Source of the DNA: Pseudomonadota bacterium
GTDB lineage: Bacteria; Desulfobacterota; Desulfovibrionia; Desulfovibrionales; Desulfovibrionaceae
Length of the DNA: 56,434 nt
Reading direction: 5' to 3'
NCBI GenBank assembly: GCA_023433925.1
Contig: JAEYTO010000002.1
Span: 1 to 56,434 of the forward strand
The first letter of the stretch is position 1; each line of letters begins with the position of its first letter. The position numbers and the translations under genes are program-made. Shown piece by piece: positions 27,448 through 37,590 of this stretch. Below the pieces are notes generated by a model. The model was not told the DNA's origin, ran no database searches, and saw only the letters and a program-made list of their open reading frames with translations.

Positions 27448-29199
27448 CTATATGGCCGTGTTCAGCGCGGGGGCAGAGCTGCGCTCCCGCCGGGATTTCC
27501 GTATGGAGCGGAATTCGTCAAGCAGCAAGACCAGCCGGCTGTAGAGCTTCTTGGTCTTCTTGCCGTACTCGGTCAGATCATCATCGCTCTTGTCGAGATA
27601 GTTCCGCAGGATATAGCGGTCATTGAGGATATGATCGCCGATGACGAGCACGTTCTCCACAAGCTCATCGAAGTAGTTCACGATCTCGAATTTGAGGTCG
27701 TTGAGCACGTCGGTCATGATCTGGAGCATCTCCAGGTAGGAAACCTTGTTGCCTTTGTATTCCCTGTCCAGGAGATCCTCCAAGAGCTTAACCTTCCTAG
27801 CCTGCTGTATGTAGCTGTATTTGGCCCAGACCTCCTGGTAGATCTCGTGCAAGTCGTTGAACACGTCGTAGTTGTCCGGGTTCAGGAGATAACTGTCCAG
27901 CACCTTGACCACTCCCGCGTAGAATTCGTCGGAGTAGCCGATGATGCGGCGCTGATGCTTGGAGAGCCAGGAATAGAGGAACTTGAGCCGTTTGTCGTGG
28001 GTTTCCGTGTCCTTGACGATTTCCTGCCGCTTGAAGGTGACGATGCCCATGTATTCGCCCCGGACGATGTCCGTCAGGCGCAGGATCATGTTGTAGGTGT
28101 CCTTGATGATGTTCAGGTCGCTTCGCACCTCGCCCGTCAAGGGATGGATGACCTCCTGGCGCAGGACGGACAGCGCGCGGTCCTCGCGCACGTTGAAGGG
28201 GTTGAAGCGGTGTTGCTTGTAGATGATGCGCAGGATGATCGCCCGTTCGCCTTCGTCCACGAAAAAGCCGTCTCTTTTGAGGACGGCCAGCGCGTCCTTC
28301 TGATCCTTGTCCACGGCCACCAAGGCAATTTTTTCAGCCCGTGGATAGTGCTTGGCCCGCGGGTGACTGTAGAGTGTCGTGATGGTCCGGTCCGACTGGC
28401 CCAGGACCCGTATGAGAAAGCGCTCACCCATGCGGAAGAGCCGACGCGCGAAGAGAGCCGAGGAGGTCCTGCGTTCGGAGACGATGGGGAAGCCGTACAA
28501 TTCCATGAGGTATTGGTAGACGAAAAGCCTGTTGCGTTCGTAAAGACATGTGTCTCCGGGTCGGAATTTCTTGATCTTGAAGCCGAAGCGTTTGATTTCC
28601 GAATCCAGGTCCGAGGGAAAGGACCCGTAGATGCCCGAGAGATAGAATTCGCCATTGTGGTCCGTGGACATGACATGGCCGCGCTCGAGCTGCAGAAGGA
28701 ATTCAAGCAACGTCGGATAATGCTCAAGGTAGGAGATGTCCCTGCCGCTGAACTGTTGTAGGAAGGCCTCATGGCTCTTGCGCGGCAGACGGCTGCGAAA
28801 GGTTTGCACGTTCTGGGCCGCGACCGTGTTCAGCAAGGGGCAGGCAACGCCTTCGCTCGTCTCCGGCAAATCCATGATGTTATGGATTCGATCATATTGG
28901 AAGACCTCGTGCAGGGAGTCCATCGAACGTTCGAAGGCCACCATGCTGAAGCCCGGCAGCTCCTTGAACTCGAAGAGGTCGACCTCAAAGGAGGGCAGGA
29001 GCTCGCGAGACTCGACCAGAGGGTACTTCTGGTGCCCGGAATACGGTTTAAGCAGGCAGAATTTGATATGCACGACATCAAGGAAGCGCTTGAGTCCTTC
29101 GAGGGTGCTGATGTGAAGGATTCCCTCGATGGCCTTGCCTCCCTCATTCCAGGCGATGCCGGGGCACTTGGTGAAGGCCTCTTCCCAGGTCATGGCCAT
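27448..29199 (-). CDS. Large helical protein of unknown function (583 residues)
   Basis: I do not recognise the family. ATG 29197-29199 is chosen as the first of two close starts (MAMTWEEAF); GGAGG stands 13 bases away, which is far, and ATG 29295 in the same frame (AGG six bases upstream) would add 32 residues. The sequence is rich in charged and aromatic residues, has no signal peptide or obvious membrane span, and looks mainly helical in its second half (for example KVSYLEMLQIMTDVLND). Coding quality is consistent along its length. A sigma-70-like promoter lies at 29329-29358. The gene is single, facing away from the next gene. It probably belongs to the cytoplasm. Confidence 0.8.
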   Translation of the reverse strand: MAMTWEEAFTKCPGIAWNEGGKAIEGILHISTLEGLKRFLDVVHIKFCLLKPYSGHQKYPLVESRELLPSFEVDLFEFKELPGFSMVAFERSMDSLHEVFQYDRIHNIMDLPETSEGVACPLLNTVAAQNVQTFRSRLPRKSHEAFLQQFSGRDISYLEHYPTLLEFLLQLERGHVMSTDHNGEFYLSGIYGSFPSDLDSEIKRFGFKIKKFRPGDTCLYERNRLFVYQYLMELYGFPIVSERRTSSALFARRLFRMGERFLIRVLGQSDRTITTLYSHPRAKHYPRAEKIALVAVDKDQKDALAVLKRDGFFVDEGERAIILRIIYKQHRFNPFNVREDRALSVLRQEVIHPLTGEVRSDLNIIKDTYNMILRLTDIVRGEYMGIVTFKRQEIVKDTETHDKRLKFLYSWLSKHQRRIIGYSDEFYAGVVKVLDSYLLNPDNYDVFNDLHEIYQEVWAKYSYIQQARKVKLLEDLLDREYKGNKVSYLEMLQIMTDVLNDLKFEIVNYFDELVENVLVIGDHILNDRYILRNYLDKSDDDLTEYGKKTKKLYSRLVLLLDEFRSIRKSRRERSSAPALNTAI

Positions 29200-29280
29200 G
29201 AGTGTATCCCATCCTCCGATGCGCGTTCTTGTCGTGATTCTTGCATTCTGATCGTTGTCGGAGAAGAGTTCCGGCCCTTC

Positions 29281-29322
29281 GTCGGCAGCACCCATGGCTG
29301 ACCTGCGCGTTCTTCTGCCGAC
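29281..29322 (-). other. Stem at the 5' end of the message of the 583-residue protein
   Basis: GTCGGCAG (29281-29288) is the exact inverse of CTGCCGAC (29315-29322). Transcription from the proposed promoter would start near 29322, so the RNA would begin with this eight-pair stem; the in-frame ATG at 29295 lies inside its loop. Confidence 0.4.
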
Positions 29323-29328
29323 AAGCGC

Positions 29329-29358
29329 ATTGTAGTCACCGAAGGCGGCAGATGACAA
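29329..29358 (-). promoter_or_regulatory. Sigma-70-like promoter, minus strand
   Basis: Read on the minus strand, TTGTCA (29358-29353) and TACAAT (29334-29329) are 18 bases apart, upstream of the 583-residue protein. Both boxes agree well with consensus. Confidence 0.55.
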
Positions 29359-29685
29359 TACAATCTTCGTTTCCGCCGTCTTGGCTGGTGCTTGCCTCTT
29401 GGGCCATGGGCAGTCCCGTTGCCTATTCGCGCCGATTCCCGGATAACCGTGGGCAGGCTCGCTGGACCGCCATGCATGATGGTGGAAAAATATGCTTCCA
29501 GCAGGCTTCAAAACGTGACATGAGAGCGGAAGGCGAAGATGCGGTCAGCTTCGTCCTTGTTTGAACCGAATTGCACGAGCGGACGGCCACATTGCAGCAA
29601 TGAAATGCCTTTGGCAAGGCTCTTGTGCGCGCGGCAGGCGCAAGCAAGCTCGCTGGCGCGCATGCGGAAACAAAAAAAGCACGTC
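29359..29685. other. Gene-free stretch between divergent genes
   Basis: No gene is supported on either strand. Apart from the promoter and stem described beside it, I see nothing definite; the start of the GAF protein has a poor ribosome-binding site, so its exact 5' end is open. Confidence 0.5.
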
Positions 29686-30672
29686 ATGGCTACTTTTCAC
29701 CATCTGGACACGCAAGGCTACCTTGATCAAATGTTGTCTATCATAGGCAATGTCTTCGATGCCCACTCCTCAGTGCTCTTTCTGCAGTCTGGCGAGGATC
29801 GTTACCGCATCAATTCATACTTCAGTCTGAGCGACGCCATAGCCAAGGATGCCGTGATCACGACGGGTACCGGGCTGGCCGGGTGGATCATCCGCAATGG
29901 CAAGCCGCTGCTCATCAGCAATTTCGATCGGGCCAGGGGGCATCTGGGCTATTATATCTCCGGCGAAGAGGCCGAGGTCAGGGCCTTCATGGGTTGCCCC
30001 CTCGACCATGGACTCGGGGCCCTTTGCCTGGACAGCAAGCGGACTTACTCCTTCAGCGACAAGGACCAGAAGATCCTTCACCAGTTCGCCAAGCTCGTGG
30101 AGACATTGGTCATGGAGTTCCACCGCCTTGCGGCGGGTAGCGTCGAGCAGCGCTTCTATCGTGGACTGAAGCTCTTGTCCGACTTGCGTGACAAGTCCTC
30201 AAGCTGGCTGTCCTATCTTACCAATCTCTTATGCATCCTTTCCGAAGTGGCTGGTTTCTCCCATTGCTTTCTCGCCGTGCGCGACGAGCGCGGCAGATTC
30301 TTCTCGGTGGAGGGCAGCAACAGGGAACTCATCGCTGGATCCGACGATCTCAACCTCCAGTTCCCTGTGGAAAACGGGCTCGTGGGTTGGGTTTTCCGCA
30401 ATGGATCGCCCATATTCGCGGGCAAGAAGGAATTGACCTCGCCTTCAGCATCCCTGCTGGGGCCCAATGTGCCTCTGCCCGTATTTACCAGCGTCGCGTG
30501 CGTGCCGCTCATCATCTATAAGCGCACACGGAGCGTGCTCGTGCTGGCCAGTGTCTCGCCCCAACCTATCGACAAGGATTTGCGTGACTTCCTGCACCTT
30601 GTGGCTTCGAACCTCACGGTTTTTCTTGAAAATCTGTACCTAAGAAACCGATTGACCAGCTCAGATGGCTAA
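29686..30672 (+). CDS. Double GAF-domain protein
   Basis: 328 residues from ATG 29686; ATG 29662 would add eight residues and neither has a clear ribosome-binding site. Two GAF-type halves are seen: about residues 10-150 (SSVLFLQSGEDRYRINSYF, GLAGWIIRNGKPLLISNF, GALCLDSKRTYSF) and about 175-315 (HCFLAVRDERGRFFSV, GLVGWVFRNGSPIFAGK, VACVPLIIYKRTRSVLVLAS). GAF domains bind small molecules or partners. There is no output domain such as a kinase, GGDEF or helix-turn-helix. It is 90 bases ahead of mreB, suggesting a link to cell shape or a shared transcript. Confidence 0.82.
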   Translation: MATFHHLDTQGYLDQMLSIIGNVFDAHSSVLFLQSGEDRYRINSYFSLSDAIAKDAVITTGTGLAGWIIRNGKPLLISNFDRARGHLGYYISGEEAEVRAFMGCPLDHGLGALCLDSKRTYSFSDKDQKILHQFAKLVETLVMEFHRLAAGSVEQRFYRGLKLLSDLRDKSSSWLSYLTNLLCILSEVAGFSHCFLAVRDERGRFFSVEGSNRELIAGSDDLNLQFPVENGLVGWVFRNGSPIFAGKKELTSPSASLLGPNVPLPVFTSVACVPLIIYKRTRSVLVLASVSPQPIDKDLRDFLHLVASNLTVFLENLYLRNRLTSSDG

Positions 30673-30762
30673 CGGTAGGTAGGAGCGGTTCCGCGCTTCC
30701 CATGCATCGTCGCCTGAAACGATCCCAGAGCGGGCCACACTCAAGCCATCGGAATCAAAGAC

Positions 30763-31788
30763 ATGTTCCTCGCTAGGCTTTTCGGCTTCTTCGGCAAGGA
30801 CTTGGCCATGGACCTGGGCACCGCCAACTCGCTTATTTATCTCCCCAGGGAAGGCATCGTGCTCAATGAGCCCTCGGTGGTGGCCATGGACAGGCGCGAT
30901 GGCACGATCATCGCCGTGGGACGCGAGGCCAAGGAATACTTGGGCCGCACCCCGGACCGCATCAGGGCCATCCGCCCCCTCAAGGACGGCGTCATCGCCG
31001 ATTTCGAGGTGACCAGGCAGATGATGGCCTACTTCATCCGCAAGATCATCCGCGGATACCAGGCCATCAAGCCTCGCATGATCATCGCCGTGCCCACTGG
31101 CATAACTCAGGTGGAGAAGCGCGCGGTCATAGAATCCGCCCAGCTCGCCGGAGTCCGTGAGGTTCGCCTCCTGGAGGAGCCCATGGCCGCGGCCATCGGC
31201 GCCGGCTTGCCCATCGATCAGCCCATTGGCAACATGGTTGTGGATATCGGCGGCGGCACCACCGAGGTCGCGGTCATCAGTCTGTCGGCCGTGGCCTATT
31301 CCGAGTCGGTGCGTGTAGCCGGCGACGAGCTCAACGAGTCCATCCAACGCTACATCCAGAACCGCTTCAAGCTGCTCATCGGCGAAAACATGGCCGAAAA
31401 GATCAAGATCCAGATCGGCTCGGCCATGCCGTTGCCGCAGCCACTCAGCATGAGCGTCTCCGGCAAGAACGCGGTCAACGGCACGCCGACCATGATCACC
31501 GTCACGGATTCGCACATCCGGGAAGCCATCGCCGAGCCCGTGAACACCATCGTCATGGCCGTGCGCACGGCCCTGGAGAAGACGCCGGCCGAGCTCGTGG
31601 CCGATATCGCCGACAACGGCCTGCTTCTGGCTGGCGGCGGCGCCCTCCTCAAAGGCCTGGATCAGCGAATTGCCGAGGCCACGGGCCTCAACGTGCGCCT
31701 GGACGGCGACTCTTTGACCACAGTGGTTCGTGGTACCGGCAAGACCATGGAGCAGATGAAGGTCTATAAGCCGGTCTTCATCAACTAA
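30763..31788 (+). CDS. mreB: Rod shape-determining protein MreB
   Basis: 341 residues. An actin-like protein that guides cell-wall synthesis. Phosphate-1 motif AMDLGTANSLIYL, phosphate-2 motif VVDIGGGTTEVAVIS and the adenosine-region motif LLAGGGALLKGLD are present in order, and length is that of the family. mreC, mreD, mrdA or rodA do not follow, so this copy stands apart from a classical mre operon. Its N-terminus FLARLFGFFGKD can serve as the short membrane-binding helix of Gram-negative MreB. Confidence 0.94.
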   Translation: MFLARLFGFFGKDLAMDLGTANSLIYLPREGIVLNEPSVVAMDRRDGTIIAVGREAKEYLGRTPDRIRAIRPLKDGVIADFEVTRQMMAYFIRKIIRGYQAIKPRMIIAVPTGITQVEKRAVIESAQLAGVREVRLLEEPMAAAIGAGLPIDQPIGNMVVDIGGGTTEVAVISLSAVAYSESVRVAGDELNESIQRYIQNRFKLLIGENMAEKIKIQIGSAMPLPQPLSMSVSGKNAVNGTPTMITVTDSHIREAIAEPVNTIVMAVRTALEKTPAELVADIADNGLLLAGGGALLKGLDQRIAEATGLNVRLDGDSLTTVVRGTGKTMEQMKVYKPVFIN

Positions 31789-32008
31789 GGTGATGGTCTG
31801 GGAAGCATTGTCACCCGGTTGAAGCATTTCGAGAAGTGTGGCGAGTTGATAAAGGCTGACTCTCGGCTCGCTTGTCCCGCCTTCGGCGTCAAGGCCCTGA
31901 CGGCGGCTCGCGTGTCGCGTCCCTTCAGGGCAAGCTTGCACGACATCGGCGGACGCCACGCGAGTCGTTTCCCGTGGGCATTCCCCTCCACCTCCTGAGG
32001 TCCGATCC

Positions 32009-32797
32009 ATGAGTCCTTCTTCCAGCCTTGATCTCCTGCGGCAGGCCGAGGCTATTGTGCGCGAGGCCGGCTCCATCATACTGGCCGACTGGCACAAGCC
32101 CAAGGACGTGCGCTTCAAAGGCCGCATCGATCTGGTCACGCGGACCGACATGGCCGTGGAGGCTTTCCTCACGGAGCGGCTCCGGCGCCTTCTGCCAGGC
32201 GCCGACATGCTCGCCGAAGAGACCGCCAGCGGCACCCAGCCCGGCGAACTGACCTGGATCATCGACCCCGTGGACGGCACGACCAACTTCGCCCACGGCT
32301 TCCCGTTCGTGTGCACGTCCGTGGCCCTGTGGCGGGATGGCCGCGTGGTGCTTGGCATCGTCAATGCGCCAGTGCTGGGCGAATGCTTTACCGCCGCGGA
32401 AGAGGAGGGCGCCTGGCTCAACGGCCAGCCCATTTCCGTTTCACGCGAGGAGGACCTTGAAGCCTCGCTCATCGCCACGGGCTTCCCGTATGGCATCCGG
32501 GAAAAGGTCGAGGCCATCACCGCCAATCTGACGCGCATGCTCGTGCATACGCGAGGCGTGCGTCGGGCAGGTTCGGCGGCCCTGGACCTCGCCTACACGG
32601 CTTGCGGCCGTTTCGACGGCTTCTACGAGTCGGATCTCAAGCCCTGGGACACCGCCGCCGGCTGGCTGCTGGTCCGCGAAGCGGGCGGCAGGGTTTCGAG
32701 CTACGACAGCAAGATCCCGTACACGCTGGGCCTGCCGAGCATTCTCGCCAGCAACGGCCGGATCCACGAAGCCATGAGCGCGCTCCTCGGGCGATGA
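32009..32797 (+). CDS. suhB: Inositol monophosphatase family protein (SuhB-like)
   Basis: 262 residues, ATG 32009 with GAGG ten bases upstream. The metal-binding motifs are present: MLAEET near residue 70, WIIDPVDGTTNFAHGFPF near 88-105 and the C-terminal KPWDTAAGWLLVREAGG. The family removes phosphate from inositol-1-phosphate and related sugars; in some bacteria SuhB helps rRNA transcription. The substrate cannot be decided here. The 220-base gap before it has no gene. It converges on the Nudix gene. Confidence 0.9.
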   Translation: MSPSSSLDLLRQAEAIVREAGSIILADWHKPKDVRFKGRIDLVTRTDMAVEAFLTERLRRLLPGADMLAEETASGTQPGELTWIIDPVDGTTNFAHGFPFVCTSVALWRDGRVVLGIVNAPVLGECFTAAEEEGAWLNGQPISVSREEDLEASLIATGFPYGIREKVEAITANLTRMLVHTRGVRRAGSAALDLAYTACGRFDGFYESDLKPWDTAAGWLLVREAGGRVSSYDSKIPYTLGLPSILASNGRIHEAMSALLGR

Positions 32798-32873
32798 TCC
32801 CTGTTCCTGATCCGAATTGGTGATGAATTGGGCTCGGGCAAGGGTGGCGCAACTCTGGGATACATCGCTCGCG

Positions 32874-33446
32874 TCAGGCCGATTGCGGGTCAGGAGAGGA
32901 GAAGATGAGCCCGTTCTCCCAGAAGTGGATAAGGCCGGGAGTGAGCATGTCGGGAAAGGTAGCAACAAGGCATTCGAGCTCTTGCTGATCGAAGAAATAG
33001 CCGCCGGATAGCTCCTGGGGGTTGGGTTCCGGCCTCTGAGCGAGCCGGCCCGCGGAATAGAGCGAGACGAATTCCCAGTTCGTGTCCGGACCGGCGTCCA
33101 CGCAATGCCTGAGTTCCAGGGATTCGACCCGAATGCCGAGCTCCTCATCGAGTTCACGCAGGGCGGCATCCTCTCTGGACTCGCCTGCCCGAACATGGCC
33201 GGTGGCCGAGAGGTCCCAGCGCCCGGGATAGACCGTCTTGGCAGCATTGCGTTTCTGGAGGAAAACCTTGCCATGAAGATCATAAACCAGGACCATGACC
33301 GAGCGGTGGCGCAGGCGTTGCCTGTGAACCTCCAGGAGCGGCAGCACGGCAATGGGCCGGTCGAACGCGTCCACGACCTCCACGAACTCGCAGGTTGAGG
33401 TCGGTTCGACCTTCACGTTCCTCTTACGTTTTTCTTGGGATGGCAT
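32874..33446 (-). CDS. Nudix hydrolase
   Basis: 190 residues from ATG 33444-33446 (MPSQEKRKRNVKVE). The Nudix box is complete: GHVRAGESREDAALRELDEE followed by LGI, matching G-x5-E-x7-R-E-U-x-E-E-x-G-U. Before it stands a RSVMVLVYDLHGKVFLQKRN strand pair and the PGRWDLSATGHV stretch, which resemble the YfcD and isopentenyl-diphosphate-isomerase type Nudix group. The substrate is unknown. It is divergent from rimI with only about 90 bases between starts, so the two probably share a control region. Confidence 0.85.
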   Translation of the reverse strand: MPSQEKRKRNVKVEPTSTCEFVEVVDAFDRPIAVLPLLEVHRQRLRHRSVMVLVYDLHGKVFLQKRNAAKTVYPGRWDLSATGHVRAGESREDAALRELDEELGIRVESLELRHCVDAGPDTNWEFVSLYSAGRLAQRPEPNPQELSGGYFFDQQELECLVATFPDMLTPGLIHFWENGLIFSSPDPQSA

Positions 33447-33536
33447 TGGATATCCATGTGTGGTTTCAGCGAGGGAAGCATGCCGGACCATGAAGGTCAA
33501 GCGGCAGGACCCGCAGGCGGGCAAGTCAGGAGTGGC

Positions 33537-34016
33537 ATGGCTGTCCTTCGGGGCAGGCCTCGGCGGCTCGGCCCGGATGAGGCGGAGCTTGTGGCCGAGT
33601 TGGAGCGCGAGTGTTTTCCATCGCCCTGGAGCGCGGCGCAGATCCGCAAAGGTCTGGAGCAGGGCAGTATCAAGATCGCCGGCATGACTGAATCGGGCAT
33701 GCTTCTGGGCTATCTTTCCTATTTCAGCGTGGGCGACGAGGCCGAGGTCATCAACTTCGCCGTGGCCCCCGGCCGGCGCCGACAGGGCATCGGCCGGGCA
33801 ATCTTGCGCCACGTATTGCAAAATTGGCGCGAAGAAGGCATAGCTAATGGGTTCCTGGAGGTGCGAGCCTCCAATGAAACGGCCATCGGCCTGTACAGTG
33901 CGTTCGGATTCCTCAAGGCAGGCGTGCGCAAGAGATACTACCCGGAAACAGGCGAGGACGCCTTGCTGCTGAAGCTGACATTGACGGGCCCGCGCGGTCC
34001 GCAAGGGCGAAGATAA
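33537..34016 (+). CDS. rimI: Ribosomal-protein-alanine N-acetyltransferase RimI-like (GNAT)
   Basis: 159 residues from ATG 33537 (AGGAG four bases before). ATG 33480, also with a good purine site, would give 178 residues; the family begins near the chosen start. The GNAT acetyl-CoA loop is VAPGRRRQGIGRAILR and the RimI-type ending LEVRASNETAIGLYSAFGF follows, then KRYYPETGEDALL. RimI acetylates the N-terminus of S18; other targets are possible. It is 11 bases ahead of pgk. Confidence 0.82.
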   Translation: MAVLRGRPRRLGPDEAELVAELERECFPSPWSAAQIRKGLEQGSIKIAGMTESGMLLGYLSYFSVGDEAEVINFAVAPGRRRQGIGRAILRHVLQNWREEGIANGFLEVRASNETAIGLYSAFGFLKAGVRKRYYPETGEDALLLKLTLTGPRGPQGRR

Positions 34017-34027
34017 AGGAGAAATCC

Positions 34028-35217
<1,190 letters not shown>

Positions 35218-35221
<4 letters not shown>

Positions 35222-35973
35222 TCAAGCTCATGTCTGCCAACTGGAAGATGTACAAGACCAGACCGGAAGCGTCCGAAACCGCCAAGGATCTGGTCCAAAG
35301 GCTCGAGGGCAAGCTGTCCGCGGACCGCGAGGTGCTCGTCTTCCCGCCGTTCACCGCGCTCTATGCGGTGGGCGAGGCCTTCAAGAATCGCAAGGGCTTC
35401 TCCTGGGGTGCGCAGAACTTTTATCCCAAGGACGACGGAGCCTACACGGGCGAGATCTCGCCCCGCATGCTCGCCGAGCTCGGCTGCACCTACCTCCTGA
35501 CCGGCCACTCAGAGCGCCGCCATGTCTTCGGCGAGAGCGACGAGCTTGTGGCGGAAAAGACCGCCTTCGGCCTTGCGCAGGGCTTCAAAGTGGTTATGTG
35601 CATCGGCGAAACCATCGAAGAGCGCCGGGCCGGAAAGGTTGAGGAAGTTCTCAAGAACCAGCTTGACAAAGGTCTGGGAGGCGTGGATAAATCCTTCTCC
35701 CCTGAGTGGCTCTCCATCGCCTACGAGCCTGTATGGGCCATCGGTACAGGGGAGGTGGCCGGGCTCAAGGATATCATCCATGCCCATGCCTTCATCCGCC
35801 AAGAGCTTGTGAAGGCCTTCGGCGACAGGGGACGCGAGATGCGTATCCTCTACGGGGGCAGCGTCAAGCCGGACAATGCACGGGAGATTGTCGCCCTTGA
35901 CAACGTGGATGGAGTGCTGGTAGGAGGCGCGAGCTTGAAGGCTGACAGCTTCAGTCGCATCGTGCTGGCTTGA
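35218..35973 (+). CDS. tpiA: Triosephosphate isomerase
   Basis: 251 residues from ATG 35218. All catalytic elements are visible: the lysine in SANWKMYK, the histidine in LTGHSERRHVFGE, the glutamate in AYEPVWAIGTGE, and the phosphate loop LYGGSVKPDN. It interconverts dihydroxyacetone phosphate and glyceraldehyde-3-phosphate. AGGAG in the end of pgk serves it. Confidence 0.96.
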
Positions 35974-36010
35974 TTGAAACTTTCACCCATGCTCTAGCCA
36001 AGGAACGAAC

Positions 36011-36400
36011 TTGACGGCTCTTGTTCTGACCCTCCACATCCTGGTATGCATCATCCTTGTTCTGATGGTGCTGCTCCAGTCCGGCAAGGAAGGCATGGGC
36101 GTCATCTTTGGCGGCGGCAGCCAGTCCTTCTTCGGAAGCTCCGGCGCCGGCAGCCTGCTCGCCAAGATCACCGCCGTCTGCGCCGCAATCTTCTTGCTTA
36201 CTTCGCTTGGGTACAATCTCCTGCTCAAGCAAGGCCTTCAGGAAGATGGATCGCTCATGCGCGGCGTGACCAGTGAGCAGCCCGCCCCCGCGCCCCAGCC
36301 GGAGAAGCCGGCCGTGACCTTCGAGGAGCAGGATGTCGCCCCCGCGCCCCAGCCGGCGCCTTCGGCGCAGCCCGCCCAGGAGGGACAGGCGACCCAGTAG
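36011..36400 (+). CDS. secG: Preprotein translocase subunit SecG, TTG start
   Basis: 129 residues starting at TTG 36011 behind AAGGAA. Two spans (about 3-21 and 48-68) enclose the conserved LLQSGKEGMGVIFGGGSQSFFG segment. The C-terminus is a long Pro/Gln/Ala-rich tail containing a repeated APAPQP unit, longer than the usual SecG tail. It follows tpiA by 37 bases and ends only ten bases before the first tRNA-Leu. Confidence 0.92.
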   Translation: MTALVLTLHILVCIILVLMVLLQSGKEGMGVIFGGGSQSFFGSSGAGSLLAKITAVCAAIFLLTSLGYNLLLKQGLQEDGSLMRGVTSEQPAPAPQPEKPAVTFEEQDVAPAPQPAPSAQPAQEGQATQ

Positions 36401-36410
36401 TTGATGGCAT

Positions 36411-36495
36411 GCGGAAGTGGTGGAACTGGTAGACACGCTATCTTGAGGGGGTAGTGGCTTATGCCGTGGGGGTTCGAGTCCCCCCTTCCGCACCA
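36411..36495 (+). tRNA. tRNA-Leu (anticodon GAG), copy 1
   Basis: 85 bases including an encoded CCA. Acceptor GCGGAAG pairs with CTTCCGC; anticodon arm CTATC-TTGAGGG-GGTAG gives GAG; a long variable arm (TGGC…GCCG) marks a class II tRNA; T arm GGGGG-TTCGAGT-CCCCC. It lies ten bases after secG and is probably processed from the secG message. A hairpin GCATGGCG (36508-36515) with CGCCATGC (36526-36533) plus TCTTT follows. Confidence 0.95.
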
Positions 36496-36507
36496 CATAG
36501 ACGATAG

Positions 36508-36537
36508 GCATGGCGGCCGTTGGGTCGCCATGCTCTT
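36508..36537 (+). terminator. Weak terminator between the tRNA-Leu copies
   Basis: Eight-pair stem GCATGGCG / CGCCATGC with a ten-base loop and a short TCTTT tail. The T-run is poor, so read-through to copy 2 is likely. Confidence 0.45.
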
Positions 36538-36603
36538 TGAAGGCCCCGCAGATCCCTCGTGCCGTAGGGTATATCCCAAAAGTTCTTTTACACATCTCTG
36601 CCC

Positions 36604-36688
36604 GCGGAAGTGGTGGAACTGGTAGACACGCTATCTTGAGGGGGTAGTGGCTTATGCCGTGGGGGTTCGAGTCCCCCCTTCCGCACCA
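36604..36688 (+). tRNA. tRNA-Leu (anticodon GAG), copy 2
   Basis: Identical over all 85 bases to the copy 193 bases upstream, including the CCA end. The intervening 108 bases show no second gene. It is followed at once by a hairpin at 36689-36707. Confidence 0.95.
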
Positions 36689-36712
36689 TGCATTCCACTG
36701 GAATGCACTTTT
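36689..36712 (+). terminator. Terminator after the second tRNA-Leu
   Basis: TGCATTCCA (36689-36697) and TGGAATGCA (36699-36707) are exact inverses around one base, followed by CTTTT. The hairpin begins directly after the CCA of the tRNA. The next 231 bases before the UPF0316 gene hold nothing I can identify. Confidence 0.65.
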
Positions 36713-36943
36713 CGTACGTTAGCTCCCATCTTCTGCCCAGCCTCTTTCTTGTCTTGAATTTTCCGCCTTATCATAAGATCGTTTTTTGTCATTCCTTACG
36801 CACTCCTGCCCGCGTCGCATCTGGCGGACCATTACCAGACAGGGTGAGGTTCACTTTTTGCCTCATGAAGGCTCGCTTCTTGCTTTATGGCGGTTGCATT
36901 TCTGCTACCCGCTGCGCCATAAACTGCAATAGGAGCGTTTGGA

Positions 36944-37498
36944 ATGAGCCATTCCACTCTTGCCATAGGCCTGAGCATCTTCCTGGCCCAGATAGCCGTG
37001 CTGACCCTGGGCACCGTGCGCACGATCATCACGGTCCAAGGATATGCGCGCATGGCTTTCCTGCTTGGTGCGATCGAAGTGGCCCTGTGGCTGACTGTCA
37101 TCTCGGCGGTGCTGGCCAAGGTTTCCGGCCAGCCGATTCTGGGCGTCTTTTACATACTGGGGTTCGCGGTGGGCAATGTCTGCGGTATCCTCCTGGAACG
37201 CAAATTGGCGCTCGGACACGTCATTTTACGCGCCATCGCCGTGCGTAGGGGGCAGGATATGGCCGACAGGATCAGGCGGGCAGGCTTTGCCGTGACGACC
37301 TTGGAGGGACAGGGTGTGAGCGGCTCGGTCTCCATCCTCTTCGTGGTATGTCGCCGTAAGGACTTGCGCCGAATTCTGCCGCTCATCAAGTCGATCGACG
37401 TCAATGTCTTCTATTCCGTCGAAGCCGCCGCGGAGGTGAGCCGGATTCATGCTCCGGCAGAGCAAGGAGCCAGATTGATCCAGCGCGAGGCCCACTGA
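36944..37498 (+). CDS. UPF0316/DUF5698-type membrane protein
   Basis: 184 residues, ATG 36944 with AGGAG upstream. Three hydrophobic spans (about 5-25, 35-60, 65-85) carry LTLGTVRTIITVQGYARMAF and FAVGNVCGILLERKLALG, which match the UPF0316 (YebE-type) family; the rest (about 95-180) is a small cytoplasmic DUF2179-like domain with VSILFVVCRRKDL. Function is unknown in this family. It has its own region between the tRNA terminator and the lysA terminator. Confidence 0.75.
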   Translation: MSHSTLAIGLSIFLAQIAVLTLGTVRTIITVQGYARMAFLLGAIEVALWLTVISAVLAKVSGQPILGVFYILGFAVGNVCGILLERKLALGHVILRAIAVRRGQDMADRIRRAGFAVTTLEGQGVSGSVSILFVVCRRKDLRRILPLIKSIDVNVFYSVEAAAEVSRIHAPAEQGARLIQREAH

Positions 37499-37590
37499 GC
37501 GCCACGCCCGAACAGATTCAGCCGGAGATGGATTGATGACGGACGCCTTATCGATCATCGCCGAGCGTGAACAGGCGTGCCGGACATGCT

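Noticed and set aside
29200..29511. Longer N-terminus for the 583-residue protein
   Set aside because: The part beyond about 29295 lies upstream of the likely promoter start and looks non-coding.
36713..36943. Short plus-strand open frames between the tRNA-Leu copies and the UPF0316 gene
   Set aside because: They run into the UPF0316 gene in a wrong frame and have no ribosome-binding site.
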